Positions 1-7,447 of a stretch of 64,000 bases of DNA are shown piece by piece. Every line of letters starts with the position of its first letter. Within the stretch, counting starts at the first letter, position 1. A program made the translations under genes and the position numbers. Under the pieces are notes generated by a model. It worked only from the letters and a program-made list of their open reading frames with translations, had not been told where the DNA came from and did not search any database. Source of the DNA: Bacteroidota bacterium (GTDB taxonomy: Bacteria; Bacteroidota; Bacteroidia; Flavobacteriales; Flavobacteriaceae); contig JAEWHE010000050.1 in the NCBI GenBank assembly GCA_023387965.1, positions 1 through 64,000 of the forward strand, read 5' to 3'.

Positions 1-147
1 TTTGCAAAAACTTGTAAGTCCAAACATTAATCCATAATGTCGTCCGTCTTCCAAGTCAACTTGAATATTGCAAAACTCGTTTTCAATGTCCCAGTTTTCA
101 GGGTCAACCTCTTCGAACTCTAACCACAATTTAAATTTCTGTTCCAT
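1..147 (-). CDS. hypothetical protein, C-terminus cut by window edge
   Basis: An open frame of 49 codons runs from an ATG at 147 to the window edge without a stop. It begins MEQKFKLWLEFEEVDPENW and is rich in acidic and aromatic residues. The start overlaps the end of the upstream zinc-ribbon gene by 17 bp, so the two are probably translated together and belong to one cassette. There is no recombination-site-like repeat between them. I do not recognise the family. Confidence 0.6.
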   Translation of the reverse strand, partial: MEQKFKLWLEFEEVDPENWDIENEFCNIQVDLEDGRHYGLMFGLTSFCK

Positions 148-433
148 AGTCAGTTTTCCAGTTAAAATTTAAAGCTCCACATTTTGGACAATTTATATAT
201 TCTCTGTCAAGACTGGCAAATTTACAGCGATTGCATTGTCCGTAAATTGTGTTAATATGAGTTACAATATATTTTGCGTCCCTATGACTAAGTTTGAAAT
301 TGTCAATGATGTATTTTGTTGAATGAAGAGGTGATTGAATTGTCAGCTCTGATAATTTACTCTTTTCTGAAATAACAAAATCAGGAACCTCAATCCCTTC
401 TTTCGGTAAACAGTTTTTACATTTTACAATCAT
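131..433 (-). CDS. small zinc-ribbon protein, cassette gene
   Basis: This encodes a protein of 100 aa if it starts at MIVKCKNC. A longer frame reaches 499, but that extension runs through the structured repeat at 458-587, so the internal ATG at 433 is preferred. The protein has an N-terminal CKNC and a C-terminal pair of knuckles, CNRCKF and CPKCGAL. Together they look like a treble-clef or rubredoxin-like zinc site. No enzyme motif is visible. The gene lies about 25 bp downstream of the repeat, with no room for a promoter of its own. Its 3' end overlaps the next gene. The function is unknown; the family is inferred only from the cysteine pattern. Confidence 0.6.
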   Translation of the reverse strand: MIVKCKNCLPKEGIEVPDFVISEKSKLSELTIQSPLHSTKYIIDNFKLSHRDAKYIVTHINTIYGQCNRCKFASLDREYINCPKCGALNFNWKTDYGTEI

Positions 434-457
434 TGCGAGTGTCGTTCTAAAATTAGC

Positions 458-587
458 TATAACGGTTCGGGTATTGCCGAAGGCGGGGATTTGTAGCACA
501 AAGTTTCAATCAAAGAACGAATGTTGAACCTTGCACAAATGCCCAATCGAAGCTGTTCAACCCCGCTTTTGGCAAACCTTTGTTACC
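458..587. repeat. attC-like inverted-repeat site 1 (cassette boundary)
   Basis: The element starts with ATAACGGTTCGGGTATTGCC and ends with GGCAAACCTTTGTTACC. The arms are imperfectly complementary over about 28 bp (TAAC, GGTTYG, TTGCCRAA, GCGGGG in each). The distance from TAAC to GTTA is 126 bp (460-585), identical to site 2. An internal motif GATTTGTAGCACAAA is shared with site 2 (GATTTCGGAGCACAAA). It lies 11 bp past the stop of the gene at 598 and 25 bp before the start at 433. This is how attC sites sit between integron cassettes, though the family is different. Confidence 0.75.
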
Positions 588-597
588 TGCCGTTTTT

Positions 598-1995
598 TCA
601 TTTTCTATTAATAATATTTCCTTTTAAATCAAACAAAACACACGGATATTGAATTCCTGGAAATTTCCCAAATTTCGTATAATCATAATCAATGACTTTA
701 TCACCTTGCATAATGTATAATAAAACAGTATTGTCAGGTAGAAGATACCAAACAGAGTTTTCTTTTTTTTCTTTGTCGCTAAGTTCAATAAAAATTGCTT
801 TTTCAGCAAATTCCTTTTCAAATCTGAAATTGCAACCACAATACAAATTTTTCGATACTCTTACAGCGTCTTCGTCGGCATAAGTTGGTTTTATTTTTTC
901 ATTTTCATATTTTTTAATGCTTTCTAAAAACTTATCGTGTTTAATCCACTGGTCAGGATTTTTATTAAAGTTGTCAATATTGTAATCGTTAATTGGCTTG
1001 TTGTTGAAATAGTAGATGTCCAGCTTTGATGATTGGTTTTGATTAATATAATTGATTAAGAACTCAACGTTTTGAACCCTGTTAATTATGTCTTTGTTGT
1101 CCAATTTAATACTATCTCTTGAATAGATTGATTTTCCTTCTTTTGTTGCTAAAAACATAATATTAACTTGAGGCAACATTAAATCATTGGTAAGTCTTGC
1201 GTAATATGTTTTCGGCTCATTCCAAATATATCTTCCACGCCCATAAACTTCACCAATATTCAAAATTTCGAAATTAGTTTTGAGTTCGTCAAGTTCAGAA
1301 GCATAGTCATAAGCGGACAATTCGTATAAAGTTTTTTTATGATGGTCAATGATTTTGGAAACCAAGTATTTTGTCAGTTCTTTGCCTGTAATTGTTTCAT
1401 TAAATCCCTTTTTATTATTAATTAGTTTGAAAAATATTTTATCTATTGATACATTATAATTCTGACTTTTATTTGAATTTGTCCAGGGGATTTTCTTTGT
1501 GTTTGGTAGCGACTTTCTAGAATTATATGTGTCAATTAGCACATCGTTTTCAAAAACTTTGATTATATATTCATCTCTATACCTTTGATGCATACCAACA
1601 CAACAACCTAATTCAAGATAATCTTTAAAATAGTTTTTATAAGTTTCAATTTGACTTAATTTTTCTGATGTATAATTTATTTGTTGAGCATTCCAATCGA
1701 TATATTTATCATCATAAAATTTGATGAGTTGTTTTGGATTTTGAATTATTGAAACAGTATCAATTGCTGTTTCTCCAAAAAGCCTCTCAATAGATTTTGT
1801 GTTTTTTAATTCGCTAATCAGTTGATTTAATTTTTGTGATTTTTCAACGTTAATTCGATTTGATTTGTATAAATACTCTTTATTATCAAAGTCTGTCGCA
1901 TATAAATTATATTGAACTTCAACAGTGTATTTCGGACTTTGAGCAAGCAAAGTACCTGAAAAAATTAATAATATGATTGTTTGCAGTGTCTTCAT
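598..1995 (-). CDS. secreted hypothetical protein, cassette gene
   Basis: This 465-aa protein has a clear N-terminal signal peptide (hydrophobic residues 5-18, likely cleavage after LLAQ). The mature part is lysine-, asparagine- and tyrosine-rich with few hydrophobic stretches, so it is probably periplasmic or secreted. It has a Cys-Cys pair near residue 131 (ELGCCVGMH) and a CGC motif near residue 387 (LYCGCNF). No domain is recognised. The ATG at 1995 is only 10 bp from repeat site 2, and the stop is 11 bp from repeat site 1, so the gene has no space for its own promoter or terminator. This is typical of a mobile cassette gene. Confidence 0.75.
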   Translation of the reverse strand: MKTLQTIILLIFSGTLLAQSPKYTVEVQYNLYATDFDNKEYLYKSNRINVEKSQKLNQLISELKNTKSIERLFGETAIDTVSIIQNPKQLIKFYDDKYIDWNAQQINYTSEKLSQIETYKNYFKDYLELGCCVGMHQRYRDEYIIKVFENDVLIDTYNSRKSLPNTKKIPWTNSNKSQNYNVSIDKIFFKLINNKKGFNETITGKELTKYLVSKIIDHHKKTLYELSAYDYASELDELKTNFEILNIGEVYGRGRYIWNEPKTYYARLTNDLMLPQVNIMFLATKEGKSIYSRDSIKLDNKDIINRVQNVEFLINYINQNQSSKLDIYYFNNKPINDYNIDNFNKNPDQWIKHDKFLESIKKYENEKIKPTYADEDAVRVSKNLYCGCNFRFEKEFAEKAIFIELSDKEKKENSVWYLLPDNTVLLYIMQGDKVIDYDYTKFGKFPGIQYPCVLFDLKGNIINRK

Positions 1996-2005
1996 TAAAA
2001 TGGCA

Positions 2006-2135
2006 GGTAACGGTTTGGCGCTTGGCGCAGTGGCGGATTTCGGAGCACAAAATTCTCATTTAACCACAAAAGTTGATGCGAGGTAGAAAGTTCAATTAAC
2101 CACGTCACCCGCCATTGAGCCAAACGCCTGTTACC
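2006..2135. repeat. attC-like inverted-repeat site 2 (cassette boundary)
   Basis: The left end reads GGTAACGGTTTGGCGCTTGG and the right end GAGCCAAACGCCTGTTACC. The complementary arms share GGTAAC, GTTTGGC and TGGCGG. The distance from TAAC to GTTA (2008-2133) is 126 bp, exactly as in site 1. The internal GATTTCGGAGCACAAA is close to the matching part of site 1. The stop codon of the DUF4184 gene begins 5 bp to the right and the next start codon lies 10 bp to the left. Confidence 0.78.
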
Positions 2136-2140
2136 ACCAG

Positions 2141-2869
2141 TTATTTTTCTTTCGTCCTTGTCAGCCACGGTGTCAAAGTTAATGAAATTAGTCCTGCCGA
2201 AATTGCTGTTACAATTACGTTTCCGTATTGTTTCAATTCAAGTCCGCTTAAAAGTCTCACTGCAATAATTGTCAAGGTTAGTCCCGCAAATATTGTCCAA
2301 TATTTCAAATTTATATTTTCTTTTTCGGCCTTGTCTGTCGGCAGGTTGTAAATGGCAAAAGCAATTACAAGTCCACCTAGTAAGGTAGAACTGTGTTGCA
2401 ATATTTTTAAAATAGGAACTTGTCCGCCTAAAAAGTCAACCGATTTTTGTAATGACGGAATTGTCTGAACGAAATAGCCGTGGTCGTGAGTAAAACTGTC
2501 CCAAAATATGTGAGAAGTTGCACCGATTAGAATTGAAATTGTCACTACAAACCAGTTTCTTTTAAAGTGTCCCTTCCAGTCAAACTGTTTAAATACAGAG
2601 AACCTTGATTTAAAAGTTGTCGGCAAGTTGTCGAATAAACTGTCTCGAACAATGTTGTGAAAAATGAAAGCAAGCAACAGCCCTAAAGGTAGGTCGAACC
2701 AAAAAAGTCCGTCAATTGTGTGGCTGTAATTGCTCTTAATTCTCATTCTTAAAAAGTATTCAAAGTCTGGTGTCAAACTGCCGATTACAAGTCCAGTCAA
2801 CGAGAACCATTGTCGAGGTAAAAATGTCAACGGTAAAATTATTGCTGGGTGTGAAAATGTAAATGGCAT
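2141..2869 (-). CDS. DUF4184 family membrane protein, cassette gene
   Basis: This 242-aa integral membrane protein resembles the DUF4184 family. It opens with MPFTFSHPAIILPL and GSLTPDFEYF, with the family's conserved His and Asp near the N-terminus, then has HIFWDSFTHDHGYF in the middle and about six hydrophobic segments. The function of DUF4184 is unknown; the fold resembles membrane-bound metal-dependent hydrolase-like proteins. It sits between repeat site 2 and the short site next to the recombinase, so it would be the cassette closest to the recombinase. Both flanks are repeat DNA with no clear promoter. Confidence 0.8.
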   Translation of the reverse strand: MPFTFSHPAIILPLTFLPRQWFSLTGLVIGSLTPDFEYFLRMRIKSNYSHTIDGLFWFDLPLGLLLAFIFHNIVRDSLFDNLPTTFKSRFSVFKQFDWKGHFKRNWFVVTISILIGATSHIFWDSFTHDHGYFVQTIPSLQKSVDFLGGQVPILKILQHSSTLLGGLVIAFAIYNLPTDKAEKENINLKYWTIFAGLTLTIIAVRLLSGLELKQYGNVIVTAISAGLISLTLTPWLTRTKEK

Positions 2870-2919
2870 TTCTTTTTGTCTCTTCGTTTATTTAGTTCGG
2901 TGTCGTCTTTCTATAATTG

Positions 2920-3003
2920 GTGGTAACTCATTTATACATCTGACAAAGTCATCCCTATACAACCAAAACAAGCTGTATAGGTCTGACGTATGCCAAACGT
3001 TAT
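2920..3003. repeat. short TAAC/GTTA site adjoining the recombinase
   Basis: The sequence GGTAACTCATTTATAC at 2922 is matched by GCCAAACGTTATTA ending near 3004; TAAC to GTTA spans 79 bp (2924-3002). A perfect 8-bp stem, CCTATACA / TGTATAGG, closes a 12-nt loop in the centre. Like the two long sites, it has the pattern TAAC then GTTTGGC when read in the gene direction. It shares little else with them. It lies 26 bp beyond the recombinase stop codon, where a primary (attI-like) site or a short attC would be expected. Confidence 0.6.
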
Positions 3004-3029
3004 TATGAGCATAAATATATAAATAAATC

Positions 3030-4073
3030 TTACAAGTCATCAAAAGGACTCTTAATTTTTTGAATACTTTTGACGCTTACATGCGTGTAGATCTCAGTAG
3101 TTTTACTACTGCTATGACCTAATATTTCTTGAATATAACGAAGATCAGTACCACTTTCCAGTAAATGTGTCGCGTAACTATGACGTAACCAATGTAAGGT
3201 CACAGGTTTTTTAATACCCGCTTTTTGCAACGCTTGCTTTAAAACACTTTGCAAACTTTTTTCCGAATATTGTTCTCCTTCAAATTGACCCTCAAACAGC
3301 CAATTCTTGGGTTTATAATCAGTATAATACTTCCGTAAAAGCATTAAAATTTTTGGGCTTAACGGCACAATCCTATCTTTTTTACCTTTAGAATTTTTTA
3401 ATAAAACGATGTTTCTTTTTGAATCAATATCGGTCAATTTTAAATTTAGTAGTTCACTTCGGCGTAAACCACAACTATAAATCATTGACAGCATCGTCTT
3501 ATGTTTTATGTTTCGATGTGCTTCTAAAATAGCCTTTATTTCCTCTTTACTTAAAACATTTGGCAACATTTTGCTACGTTTCGGGCGATGCACTTTCTCT
3601 AAATCAATCGACTTTTCCGTCAAAATTTTAAAGTATAATTTTAGCGCATTCACAATCTGGTTTTGGTACGAAGCCGACAAATTATTTTTTAAAATATACT
3701 CATTATTGTACATCACAACATCCGCGTTCGTAATTTCGCCAGCAGGTTTTTCGCCAAAATAATTTAAAAACAAGCGTAACGCCTCGCAATAAGTTTTAAC
3801 GGTACTGTTGCTATACCTTTTCGACTGCATCCACAACCGAAGTTTTTCCACTTCATGAATCGTCGAAAGTAGCGTAGGAATTATTTTCGGTTCCTCAAGT
3901 TTAAACCGAAATCTGTTTTCGGGCGAGTTTGGCAAATGCCAAATTTTCTTCGTTTGGCTCCATTTCGCCCCATCAAGTTGCTTAATTCTTTCAATCAAAT
4001 TGGCGTTTTTCTCAAAAATAACGGCAATTCTAATCTCATTTTTATGGCTTATAAATTTCGCTTCCCAAATCAT
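3030..4073 (-). CDS. tyrosine recombinase, integron-integrase-like C-terminus
   Basis: This is a 347-aa tyrosine recombinase counted from MIWEAKF at 4073. The frame is open to 4124, but the first 17 codons look like leader. Residues 1-60 form the small domain common in Bacteroidota recombinases (KWSQTKKIWHLP). Residues 75-155 are the SAM-like core-binding domain. The catalytic domain has R204 (CGLRRSEL), K229, H294 and R297 (LHWLRHSYAT), H320 (LGH) and nucleophile Y329 (IYTHV), so it is complete. The ending KIKSPFDDL resembles the SPLDxL tail of IntI, and RPKRSKMLPNVLSKEE resembles the IntI interdomain linker. The IntI-specific insertion before HxLRHS is absent. It is co-directional with, and upstream of, the cassette genes. 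Confidence 0.88.
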   Translation of the reverse strand: MIWEAKFISHKNEIRIAVIFEKNANLIERIKQLDGAKWSQTKKIWHLPNSPENRFRFKLEEPKIIPTLLSTIHEVEKLRLWMQSKRYSNSTVKTYCEALRLFLNYFGEKPAGEITNADVVMYNNEYILKNNLSASYQNQIVNALKLYFKILTEKSIDLEKVHRPKRSKMLPNVLSKEEIKAILEAHRNIKHKTMLSMIYSCGLRRSELLNLKLTDIDSKRNIVLLKNSKGKKDRIVPLSPKILMLLRKYYTDYKPKNWLFEGQFEGEQYSEKSLQSVLKQALQKAGIKKPVTLHWLRHSYATHLLESGTDLRYIQEILGHSSSKTTEIYTHVSVKSIQKIKSPFDDL

Positions 4074-4191
4074 AAATGCTTTTTGTAAGTTACTGAAAAT
4101 AACAAAAATAGCATTTTTTATCATTCAAAAAATAATTTCGCTTTCGCAAAAGATACGCTGCTTCCCTAAACGAAAACTACTATACCAGAAG

Positions 4192-4872
4192 CTAATCAAC
4201 CAACTTTTTCAACTGCGTAAAATCCTTAATGATAATTTTTTTACCCGAAATTTCAATCACATTATTTTTGTTGAGGTCCGAAAGTAAGCGGATACAACTT
4301 TCCGTTGCCGTACCAATCATACTAGCAATTTCCTCTCGCGAAAGTTGAATATTTAACGAGCCATCCGCGTTTACGCCAAATTGTTCGTGTAATTGTAATA
4401 AAGTTTCTGCCAAACGAGATTTCACGGGCTTTTGCGCCATGTTTACCAAATGATCGTCGGCTTCTTTTAAGTCGCCACAAATAGATTTCACCACGTTCAT
4501 TGAGAACTTAGCATTTTGGTTAAACATACCCATAATTTCCGTTTTCGGAATAAAACAAACCTGCATATCTTCTAAAGCTACTGCCGAAAGATTTACCGGT
4601 TCATCACTAATCATCGAGCGTTGTCCTAAAAGTTCGCCTTTTGAAACTAACTTTACAATTTGATCTTTTCCGTTTGAACTTAATTTTGATAGTTTGCAAA
4701 CGCCATCTTTCACACAAAAAATGCCATTTACCGTTTCGCCTTCCTCAAAAAGGGCTTCACCTTTTTTAATCGTGTAAGAAGTTTTACAACCGGCAATTTT
4801 TAAAAGTTCGTCTTTGTTTAAGGCTTTTAACGAGCTGAATTCCCGAACGATACATTGTTCACATTTACTCAC
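4192..4872 (-). CDS. Crp/Fnr-family regulator, probable FNR-type oxygen sensor
   Basis: This is a 226-aa CRP/FNR-superfamily protein. Residues 20-140 form a cyclic-nucleotide-binding-type jelly roll. Residues 155-225 form a winged helix-turn-helix with recognition segment LSREEIASMIGTATESCIR. Three cysteines near the N-terminus (C4, C7, C29) suggest a redox or Fe-S sensor; ICGDL could supply a fourth. It is divergent from the cbb3 oxidase cluster, and the FNR-box-like palindrome between them also overlaps its own promoter. I infer that it activates the oxidase operons under low oxygen and controls itself. The cofactor is not proven by sequence. Confidence 0.85.
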   Translation of the reverse strand: MSKCEQCIVREFSSLKALNKDELLKIAGCKTSYTIKKGEALFEEGETVNGIFCVKDGVCKLSKLSSNGKDQIVKLVSKGELLGQRSMISDEPVNLSAVALEDMQVCFIPKTEIMGMFNQNAKFSMNVVKSICGDLKEADDHLVNMAQKPVKSRLAETLLQLHEQFGVNADGSLNIQLSREEIASMIGTATESCIRLLSDLNKNNVIEISGKKIIIKDFTQLKKLVD

Positions 4873-4894
4873 GAGATCGAAATTTTTGGTATTG

Positions 4895-4902
4895 CAAATT
4901 TA
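4895..4902 (-). promoter_or_regulatory. -7 element of the fnr-like gene
   Basis: The minus strand reads TAAATTTG, a match to the Bacteroidota -7 consensus TAnnTTTG, 23 bp before the ATG at 4872. The FNR-like palindrome at 4912-4925 lies just upstream, between the expected -33 and -7 positions, which would suit autorepression. Confidence 0.5.
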
Positions 4903-4911
4903 TGAAAAACG

Positions 4912-4925
4912 ATGATAATTGTCAT
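4912..4925. promoter_or_regulatory. FNR-box-like palindrome upstream of ccoI
   Basis: ATGATAATTGTCAT is a near-perfect 14-bp palindrome and the exact reverse complement of the one at 7386-7399. Its centre is 29.5 bp before the ccoI -7 element (AAACTTTG, 4948-4955). That puts it near -41 from the start of transcription, the usual position for a class II FNR/CRP activator. Confidence 0.65.
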
Positions 4926-4947
4926 GTTTTTTGGCAATAATAAACCA

Positions 4948-4955
4948 AAACTTTG
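4948..4955 (+). promoter_or_regulatory. -7 element of ccoI
   Basis: AAACTTTG matches TAnnTTTG except for its first base. It is followed after 23 bp by the ATG at 4979. A weak -7 combined with an activator site at about -41 fits an activator-dependent promoter. Confidence 0.45.
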
Positions 4956-4978
4956 CACCAGGTAAAAATGAGCAAATT

Positions 4979-7363
4979 ATGGACACAAACAATTGTTTCC
5001 ATTGCGGTTTAGGTATTCAAAAAAATCAGGAAATTTTGTTCCACGAACGAAATTTTTGTTGTGTAGGTTGTAAAACGGTTTACGAAATTTTTTCGGCAAA
5101 TGACCTTACGGCTTACTATGATTTTGCACAAAATCCGGGTGCGATTCCGCAAGAAATAAAAGGAAAATTCGACTTTTTAGACAATGGAAAAATCGTTTCA
5201 AAACTACTTGATTTTCAAGAAGATGAAACTTGTGTGGTTTCACTTTACATTCCGCATGTTCACTGTAGTTCGTGTATTTGGATTCTGGAAAATTTACACA
5301 AGCTTCAAGAAGGAATAAATTCGTCACAAGCTAATTTCCCAGAGAAAAAAGTGCGGATTATTTTCAATCCCGAGAAAATTTCGCTTAAAAATATCGTAAT
5401 ACTTTTAGCTTCAATTGGTTACGAGCCTTACATCAGTTTGGAAAATTATAATTCGGTTAAACCAAAGTCTGACAGAAGTTTGCTTTATAAAATTGGCGTA
5501 GCATTTTTTTGTTTTGGCAATGTGATGCTGCTTTCCTTCCCGGAATATTTTGAAGTAGATGAATATTGGATTGATCAATACAAAGGTTTTTTCCGCTGGT
5601 TGATTTTTGCACTTTCTCTGCCGTCATTTTTGTATTCGGCAAGCGGTTACTACATTTCGGCATATAACAGTTTGCGAACCCGAATTTTTAACATCGATAT
5701 TCCCATCGCACTTGGAATCATCGTGATGTTTGTACGAAGTACCGTAGATATTGTGTTTGGTTACGGTCAAGGTTTTTTTGATAGTTTGACGGCATTGGTT
5801 TTTTTCATGCTTTTGGGTAAGTTGTTCCAAAGCAAAACTTACGATTTTCTAAGTTTTGAAAGAGATTTTAAATCCTATTTTCCCATTGCCGTAACCAAAA
5901 TTAATCCTGATAAATCCGAAGTTTCAACGCCAGTTTACGAAGTGAAAGAAGGGGATAGGTTGCTCATCAGAAACCAAGAACTAATTCCTGCAGACGGAAT
6001 TTTGATGAGCCAAAATACGCAAATTGATTACAGTTTTGTAACCGGCGAAGCTGTTCCAATACATAAAAATTCAGGTGATAAAATTTTTGCCGGAGGAAAA
6101 CAATTGGGTAACACGATAGAAATGGAAGTTTTAAATTCTGTTTCTCAAAGTTACCTCACACAGCTTTGGAGCAATGAGGCTTTCGCCAAAAACAATCGGA
6201 AGGATTTTCAAACAATTACCGACAAAATCAGTCATTATTTTACGCCAATTTTGCTCATTTTTTCGATAGTTTGTTTCACTTACTGGATTTTTATTGATGC
6301 TAACACCGCTTTCAATGTTTTCACCGCAATTCTCATCGTGGCTTGCCCATGCGCTTTGGCATTAACCGCACCATTTACGCTTGGAAACGTTTTGCGTATC
6401 ATCGGCAGAAAAAAATTGTACCTTAAAAATGCCACGGTTATCGAGCAACTTTCAAGAGTGGACACTTTGGTTTTTGACAAAACGGGAACCATCACAACCA
6501 ATCAAAAAACGAAAATAGTTTACGAAGGAATTTCTTTTTCTTTCGATCAAAAAGCGATGCTCAAAAACTTGCTTCGTGGCTCTAATCATCCGCTTTCGCG
6601 ACAATTGTATGACTTTTTACCAGATTCGGATAAAATTGAAATTAGCGATTTTAACGAAATTACTGGCAAAGGAATTCAGGGTATTGCAGAAGGTTACCAA
6701 ATAAAGATTGGTTCTTCAAATTTTGTAGGTTTCACCGAAGTTTCGGCCTTGCGGCAAACCAATGTTCACATCAGCATCAATGAGCAATATTTCGGCAAAT
6801 TTATTTTCCAAAATCATTATCGAGAAGGCTTGGATTTGCTGTTTAAAAATTTGGATAAAAATTACAAAATCATCATTCTCTCGGGTGACAATGACGGCGA
6901 ACGTGAAATGCTCGAAACTTTATTGCCAAAAAGCACGCGCTTAATTTTCAACCAAAAACCTGAAGAGAAAATGGAGTTCATCAAAAATCTTCAACATCAG
7001 GGAAAAAATGTCATGATGATTGGAGATGGTTTGAATGATGCTGGCGCTTTGGTTCAAAGCAATGTAGGAATTTCAGTATCAGAAAATGTAAATGTTTTTT
7101 CGCCCGCTTGCGACGGAATTTTGGATGCTTCGGTGTTTAACAAATTGCATCAATATTTAAAATTATCAAAAAAAGCCGTGAAAGTGATCAAAATGAGTTT
7201 TGCGCTTTCTATTCTCTACAACATTGTGGGACTTTCATTTGCTGCCATCGGGAAATTATCTCCGTTGGTTGCCGCCATTATTATGCCATTAAGTACCGTT
7301 ACCATTGTGAGTTTTACCACGCTGATGAGTAATTTTTACGCAAGTAAAATTTTTAAAAAATAA
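4979..7363 (+). CDS. ccoI: Cu+-exporting P-type ATPase of cbb3 oxidase assembly (CcoI/FixI)
   Basis: This 794-aa P1B-type ATPase supplies copper for cbb3 oxidase assembly. The N-terminus has an extra cysteine-rich domain (CFHCG, CCVGC; residues 6-31) and an HMA-like metal site HCSSC (96-99). The membrane part carries CPC (456-458). The soluble domains carry the phosphorylation motif DKTGT with D500, the HP pair at 536-537 and GDGLND at 681-686. The frame is open back to 4919, but that region holds the promoter and operator, so the ATG at 4979 is preferred. It is the first gene of the cco cluster. General copper detoxification (CopA) is the alternative, but the context favours CcoI. Confidence 0.9.
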   Translation: MDTNNCFHCGLGIQKNQEILFHERNFCCVGCKTVYEIFSANDLTAYYDFAQNPGAIPQEIKGKFDFLDNGKIVSKLLDFQEDETCVVSLYIPHVHCSSCIWILENLHKLQEGINSSQANFPEKKVRIIFNPEKISLKNIVILLASIGYEPYISLENYNSVKPKSDRSLLYKIGVAFFCFGNVMLLSFPEYFEVDEYWIDQYKGFFRWLIFALSLPSFLYSASGYYISAYNSLRTRIFNIDIPIALGIIVMFVRSTVDIVFGYGQGFFDSLTALVFFMLLGKLFQSKTYDFLSFERDFKSYFPIAVTKINPDKSEVSTPVYEVKEGDRLLIRNQELIPADGILMSQNTQIDYSFVTGEAVPIHKNSGDKIFAGGKQLGNTIEMEVLNSVSQSYLTQLWSNEAFAKNNRKDFQTITDKISHYFTPILLIFSIVCFTYWIFIDANTAFNVFTAILIVACPCALALTAPFTLGNVLRIIGRKKLYLKNATVIEQLSRVDTLVFDKTGTITTNQKTKIVYEGISFSFDQKAMLKNLLRGSNHPLSRQLYDFLPDSDKIEISDFNEITGKGIQGIAEGYQIKIGSSNFVGFTEVSALRQTNVHISINEQYFGKFIFQNHYREGLDLLFKNLDKNYKIIILSGDNDGEREMLETLLPKSTRLIFNQKPEEKMEFIKNLQHQGKNVMMIGDGLNDAGALVQSNVGISVSENVNVFSPACDGILDASVFNKLHQYLKLSKKAVKVIKMSFALSILYNIVGLSFAAIGKLSPLVAAIIMPLSTVTIVSFTTLMSNFYASKIFKK

Positions 7364-7385
7364 TAAAAGAGAAAATAAAATCCAG

Positions 7386-7399
7386 ATGACAATTATCAT
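7386..7399. promoter_or_regulatory. FNR-box-like palindrome upstream of ccoS-ccoNO
   Basis: ATGACAATTATCAT is the reverse complement of the palindrome at 4912-4925, and both are followed by TGTTTTTT-like sequence. The centre lies 29.5 bp before the -7 element TAATTTTG, the same spacing as upstream of ccoI. Confidence 0.68.
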
Positions 7400-7421
7400 G
7401 TTTTTTCCGTAAACCCGATGG

Positions 7422-7429
7422 TAATTTTG
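7422..7429 (+). promoter_or_regulatory. -7 element of the ccoS-ccoNOQPGH operon
   Basis: TAATTTTG matches TAnnTTTG exactly and lies 18 bp before the ccoS start codon. No good -33 TTG is present; the FNR-like site occupies that region, as expected for an activated promoter. Confidence 0.6.
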
Positions 7430-7447
7430 TTTAATAAATTATAAGGT

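Noticed and set aside
434..499. N-terminal extension of the zinc-ribbon gene to 499
   Set aside because: The extra 22 codons lie within the attC-like repeat; the internal ATG at 433 fits the cassette layout.
2730..3008. 92-aa frame on the plus strand at the recombinase-side site
   Set aside because: It is antisense to the DUF4184 gene and runs through the repeat site; composition is not protein-like.
4979..7363. Stand-alone copper detoxification CopA
   Set aside because: The FNR-like operator shared with the oxidase operon and the adjacent ccoS favour CcoI.
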